Below the pieces are notes generated by a model. That model saw nothing but the letters and a program-made list of their open reading frames with translations. It was not told the origin of the DNA and did no database searches. This document shows, in pieces, positions 61,024-64,000 of a stretch of DNA of 64,000 nucleotides (the stretch's first letter is position 1; every line of letters starts with the position of its first letter). This DNA is from Streptomyces corallincola. Lineage in GTDB: Bacteria; Actinomycetota; Actinomycetes; Streptomycetales; Streptomycetaceae. The position numbers and the translations under genes are program-made. The stretch lies in NCBI RefSeq assembly GCF_019104725.1, contig NZ_JAHRXF010000001.1, forward strand, positions 186,001 to 250,000, read 5' to 3'.

Positions 61024-61053
61024 CCGTACCGGCCCTTTACACCCACCCACCAA

Positions 61054-61107
61054 CCCAAAGCCAAACGCAGACCCAGGCCCAAACCCAGGCCCAAGCCCAG
61101 ACCCAGC
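61054..61107 (+). repeat. Hexanucleotide repeat (CCCARR, 9 units)
   Basis: CCCAAA, GCCAAA, CGCAGA, CCCAGG, CCCAAA, CCCAGG, CCCAAG, CCCAGA, CCCAGC in register, in the 88-base convergent gap between the hydrolase and the XRE gene. Confidence 0.9.
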
Positions 61108-61111
61108 CCCC

Positions 61112-61996
61112 TCAGCGCCCTCGTGACCCGCCCGTCGGCACACGGACCGGCGGACCGGCGATCGAGGCGAGCCGCAGCTTCGTCTCGTCCGCGCTGCCCG
61201 GCTCTGCCGTGAGAATGACGATCTTCAGTTCCGTGTCGCCGTCGGTCAGCACGTCGCAGTCCACGGTGACCTCTCCCACCGAGGGATGCTCGATCACCTT
61301 GTGGTCTTCGCGGTGCTCGCCCACCGCACCGGTGGCCCACAGTTCGGCGAACTGCCCGTTTCCGTCGCGGAGTTCGCGGACGAGCCGCGCCAGCCGGGGA
61401 TCGTCGGGGAAGCGACCGGTCGCCCGGCGCAGGTCGGCCACCACGGCGGCGTCCGTGAGGTCCGGGTCGCGCTCGTTCACCGGCCACTGGGTCAGCCGGG
61501 TGGACTCCGCGCCGATGGGGAATCGGTACCGCGCGAAGTTCCGCGTCCAGGGGGCCGAGGCCGCCGGATCACCGAGCAGTGCCGCCCAGCCCCGGTTCCA
61601 CCAGACCAGATGCCAGTCCGCCGCGAACACCGCCACCGCCACGTCCCCGAGCCGGGCCAGCACCCGCTGGACACCGGGCGGGATGTGCGCGGAGATCGTC
61701 CCGGTGGCGGGCGGCACCAGCCGTGCCAGCCGGTACAGATGATCCCGCTCGGGTCCCGACAACTGCAGCGCACGGGCCAGCGACGCGACCGTGGACTCCG
61801 AGGGAGTGGTGGCCCGCCCCTGTTCCAGCCGCACCACATAGTCCACGGACACACCCGCGAGATCGGCCAGTTCCTCCCGTCGCAGCCCGGCCGCGCGCCG
61901 ACGGCGGCCCACCCGGAGCATCGCGGCGGACGGCGGCAGCCGGTTCCGCCACGTCCGGATCATGGCCCCCAGCCCGTCCTCGGATGGTGTCGTCAT
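61112..61996 (-). CDS. XRE-family regulator with MmyB-like ligand-binding domain
   Basis: 294 residues from ATG at 61996 (61112 to a GAGG site). HTH (about 25-85): RRRRAAGLRREELADLAGVSVDYVVRLEQGR, PSESTVASLARALQLS. The C-terminal MmyB-like domain follows (LARLGDVAVAVFAADWHLVWWNRGWAALLGDP, LAELWATGAVGEHREDHKVIEHPSVGEVTVDCDVL), which can bind a fatty acid. It is divergent from an SDR oxidoreductase gene, a common arrangement in actinomycetes in which the regulator controls the SDR. Confidence 0.93.
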   Translation of the reverse strand: MTTPSEDGLGAMIRTWRNRLPPSAAMLRVGRRRRAAGLRREELADLAGVSVDYVVRLEQGRATTPSESTVASLARALQLSGPERDHLYRLARLVPPATGTISAHIPPGVQRVLARLGDVAVAVFAADWHLVWWNRGWAALLGDPAASAPWTRNFARYRFPIGAESTRLTQWPVNERDPDLTDAAVVADLRRATGRFPDDPRLARLVRELRDGNGQFAELWATGAVGEHREDHKVIEHPSVGEVTVDCDVLTDGDTELKIVILTAEPGSADETKLRLASIAGPPVRVPTGGSRGR

Positions 61997-62120
61997 ACCG
62001 TCCATCCTCGCGCATCCGCCCACCTGGGCGCGGACCCCGCACCTCGGCAAGGGTGGTACTGCGGGTCCTACCGTTCAGGCATCCCTGGCCGCCCCGGGCG
62101 CATGGGCCAACAATGGTTCC

Positions 62121-62828
62121 ATGACGATCACCTTTATCACCGGAGCCAACAAGGGACTCGGCTACGAGACGGCCCGCCGTCTGGTGGAGCAGGGCCACAC
62201 CGTACTGGTCGGGGCGCGCGACGCCGAGCAGGGCGAGAAGGCCGCCACCGCGCTCGGCGCCCGCTTCGTGCGAATCGATGTCACCGACGATGCCTCGGTG
62301 ACCGCCGCAGCCGCGGATGTCGCCGCGCACGAGGGGTCGATCGACGTCCTCATCAACAACGCCGGTATCGCCGGTCCCTGGGGCGTGGACGCCGCCACCT
62401 ACAGCGCCGCCGACATCCAGGGCGTGCTGGACGTCAACCTCGTGGGCGTGGTCCGCACCACCACCGCGTTCATGCCCCTGCTGCGCCGCTCGTCCGACCC
62501 CTCGGTCATCAACGTCACCAGCGGGCTGGGCTCGCTCGCCTTCACCCACGACCCCGACCGCGTCGAGTCCACCGTGGTCACCCCGCTGTACTGCGCGTCC
62601 AAGGCCGCGCTGACCATGCTCACCACGCAGTACGCCAAGGCACTGCCGGACGTCCGCTTCAACGCGGCCGACCCCGGTTACACGGCCACCGATCTCAACG
62701 CGCACTCAGGCCCGCAGACCGTCACCGAGGGCACCGACGCCGTCGTCGCGCTCGCCACCGAGGGCCCCGGAGCAGCCTCCGGTCGCTTCGTGGACCGCAG
62801 CGGCGAGATCTCGTTCTCGGGAACCTGA
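62121..62828 (+). CDS. Short-chain dehydrogenase/reductase (classical SDR)
   Basis: 235 residues from ATG. TFITGANKGLGYETARRLVE gives the cofactor-binding TGxxxGxG, followed by INNAGIAGPWGVD (NNAG), VINVTSGLGSL with Ser, and TPLYCASKAALTML with the Tyr-x-x-x-Lys catalytic pair. It reduces or oxidises a small carbonyl or alcohol with NADP(H). Probably regulated by the divergent MmyB-type protein. Confidence 0.93.
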   Translation: MTITFITGANKGLGYETARRLVEQGHTVLVGARDAEQGEKAATALGARFVRIDVTDDASVTAAAADVAAHEGSIDVLINNAGIAGPWGVDAATYSAADIQGVLDVNLVGVVRTTTAFMPLLRRSSDPSVINVTSGLGSLAFTHDPDRVESTVVTPLYCASKAALTMLTTQYAKALPDVRFNAADPGYTATDLNAHSGPQTVTEGTDAVVALATEGPGAASGRFVDRSGEISFSGT

Positions 62829-63027
62829 GGACACGGGGACTTGATGGCCCGGGAACCCGATAACACCGGGACCTGACACCGGGCCCCACTCGGGTGCCCG
62901 ACCGGCCGCCCCCGGACTGCCCTTTGCCCGGTCACCGGTTATCCACAGGGTTTGTCCACAGGCCCTGTCGGCGTCCCCGCCCGCTCGCTAGGCTGGCCGG
63001 GGACGACGAACCGGGAGGAGCACGGAC

Positions 63028-63270
63028 GTGACCGAGAGCACCACCCAGCAGAGGCCGGTCATGGGCTGGGACAAGCCGGAGCTTGACCTCAGCGGAGCCG
63101 ATTGGCAGTCGAGCAGCAGAGGGCTGGGCGACGTCGAGATCGCCTTCGTCGAGGGCTTCATCGCCATGCGCAACGGTGACCGCCCCGACAACCCCTCGCT
63201 CATCTTCACCCCGGCGGAGTGGGGAGCTTTCGTCTCCGGCGCCCGCGAGGGCGAGTTCGACCTCACCTGA
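63028..63270 (+). CDS. DUF397-family small protein
   Basis: 80 residues from GTG with GGAGGAG upstream. WDKPELDLSGADWQSSSRGLGDVEIAFVEGFIAMRNGDRPDNPSLIFTPAEWGAFVSGAREGEFDL contains the DUF397 core (W.SS..G..VE.A..., ... L.FT..EW.AF..G...GEFD). DUF397 proteins pair with XRE/DUF5753 regulators as BldB-related developmental switches; no such regulator is adjacent, so it is an orphan here. Confidence 0.92.
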   Translation: MTESTTQQRPVMGWDKPELDLSGADWQSSSRGLGDVEIAFVEGFIAMRNGDRPDNPSLIFTPAEWGAFVSGAREGEFDLT

Positions 63271-63461
63271 GTCCCGCCGCGCGCCCGGTTCGCCGCGCGC
63301 CCGGTCCGCCTCCCGCCCGGTCCGGCGCACCCGCGCCGGGAGCCGACCGGGGGGAGTCGGACCCCCGATTCCGGACACGCGACCCGTGGCGCGGTGCCAG
63401 GGCCTCCGCCTGCGCGAGGCTGGCACCGCGACGCACAGGTCGTGACCCGGAGGTGAGGAAG

Positions 63462-64000
63462 ATGAGCAGCGCGCCGGTCATCGCCGCGGTGGACGGTTCC
63501 GACGACAGCGACCGCGCCCTGGACTGGGCCGTGGACGCGGCCCGCCGCCGCGCGGCACCGCTGCGGGTGGTGCACGTCCGCCAGTTCGCCGCCTGGGGGC
63601 AGGGCGACGTGATGATCGCGGACCTGCCCGAGGTGGAGGGCGATCCGGTGCTCGACCAGGCACGTGCCCGGATCGGGGACGCGACCGGACTCGCGGCCGT
63701 CGAGTACGTCGCCGTGGAGGGCGTACCCTCCGCCGTGCTGCCCGAACTCGGCCAGGACGCGGCCCTGTTGGTGCTCGGCTCGCGTGGCCGGGGTGGCTTC
63801 GCCAGCCTGCTGCTCGGCTCCAACGGCGTCGCCGCCGCGCGGGACGCCGACTGCCCGGTCGTCGTCGTACCGCGCCCCGACCGCCGGGCGACCGGCGACG
63901 GTACGAACGCGCCCGGACCCCGTGTCGTGCTCGGCGTGCACGTGGACAGCCCGGACGACGCGGCCCTGGACTTCGCGTTCGCCGAGGCCGCCGGAGAGGC
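63462..64000 (+). CDS. Universal stress protein (3' truncated by window)
   Basis: Open to the end of the window (179 complete codons visible). ATG with GGAGGTGAGGA upstream. First UspA domain: PVIAAVDGSDDSDRALDWAVDAARRR, VEYVAVEGVPSAVLPELGQDAALLVLGSRGRGGFASLLLGSNGVAAARDADCPVVVV with the ATP-binding G-x2-G-x9-G(S) motif. A second domain begins at PRVVLGVHVDSPDDAALDFAF, so it is a tandem-domain, ATP-binding USP as in dormancy-type regulons. Two-domain USPs of ~290 residues are usual in Streptomyces. Confidence 0.93.
   Translation, partial: MSSAPVIAAVDGSDDSDRALDWAVDAARRRAAPLRVVHVRQFAAWGQGDVMIADLPEVEGDPVLDQARARIGDATGLAAVEYVAVEGVPSAVLPELGQDAALLVLGSRGRGGFASLLLGSNGVAAARDADCPVVVVPRPDRRATGDGTNAPGPRVVLGVHVDSPDDAALDFAFAEAAGE

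Overview
The window is very GC-rich chromosomal DNA from an actinomycete, almost certainly a Streptomyces. The evidence is third-codon GC bias in every gene, frequent GTG starts, apparently leaderless mRNAs, rare TTA (bldA-type) codons, and lineage-typical families: DUF397, DUF3040, DUF6479, Asp23-like proteins, SpoIIE phosphatase, GH64 and GH75 secreted hydrolases, MpaB and PadR. No rRNA, tRNA, CRISPR array or complete biosynthetic cluster is visible.

Layout: 1-1115 is the end of an Asp23-like pair. 1180-6246 holds GAPDH, a GlxA-type AraC regulator, an NPP1-like secreted protein and a discoidin/GH64-like glucanase. 6425-13842 holds a P-loop kinase-like protein, an NCS1 nucleobase permease coupled to an isochorismatase-type hydrolase, SseB, MarR, VOC and beta-propeller genes, and uppP. 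14047-20270 holds a FadR-type repressor beside asparaginase, two polyprenol-dependent mannosyltransferases, and a D-Ala-D-Ala carboxypeptidase overlapping the second one. 20685-31339 holds a shortened Rho paralogue, a P450, small enzymes, a GntR/UTRA regulator, acetyl xylan esterase, and a molybdo-oxidoreductase/flavoreductase pair. 31336-39972 is an accessory stretch with a GNAT, a transposase remnant, a MarR/ABC-2-like export pair, a PrmC-like methyltransferase and a decayed IS21-type element carrying two unrelated small membrane-protein genes. 39970-64000 holds a PAS/GAF/SpoIIE phosphatase, a FadH-like reductase with PadR, chitosanase, dhaKLM, a Csp-like Cys-rich protein, MpaB, a phytoene-desaturase-like enzyme, acyl-CoA ligases including paaK, an MmyB-type regulator opposite an SDR, DUF397 and a universal stress protein.

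The most unusual feature is repetitive DNA. Spacers, and sometimes gene ends, carry degenerate tandem arrays with an exact 15-bp period and a CACATG core, in both orientations. Because 15 is a multiple of 3 they read through into ORFs as His-Met-X-Pro-X pentapeptides. Other spacers carry perfect 5-, 6-, 7-, 8- or 16-bp tandem repeats, several spanning a stop codon. A second cluster of signals is a set of palindromic operators: a DasR-like pair at the glucanase/NPP1 and chitosanase/FN3 intergenic regions, a 23-bp palindrome at the start of the FadR-type gene, and a 20-bp perfect palindrome before the FadH-like gene.
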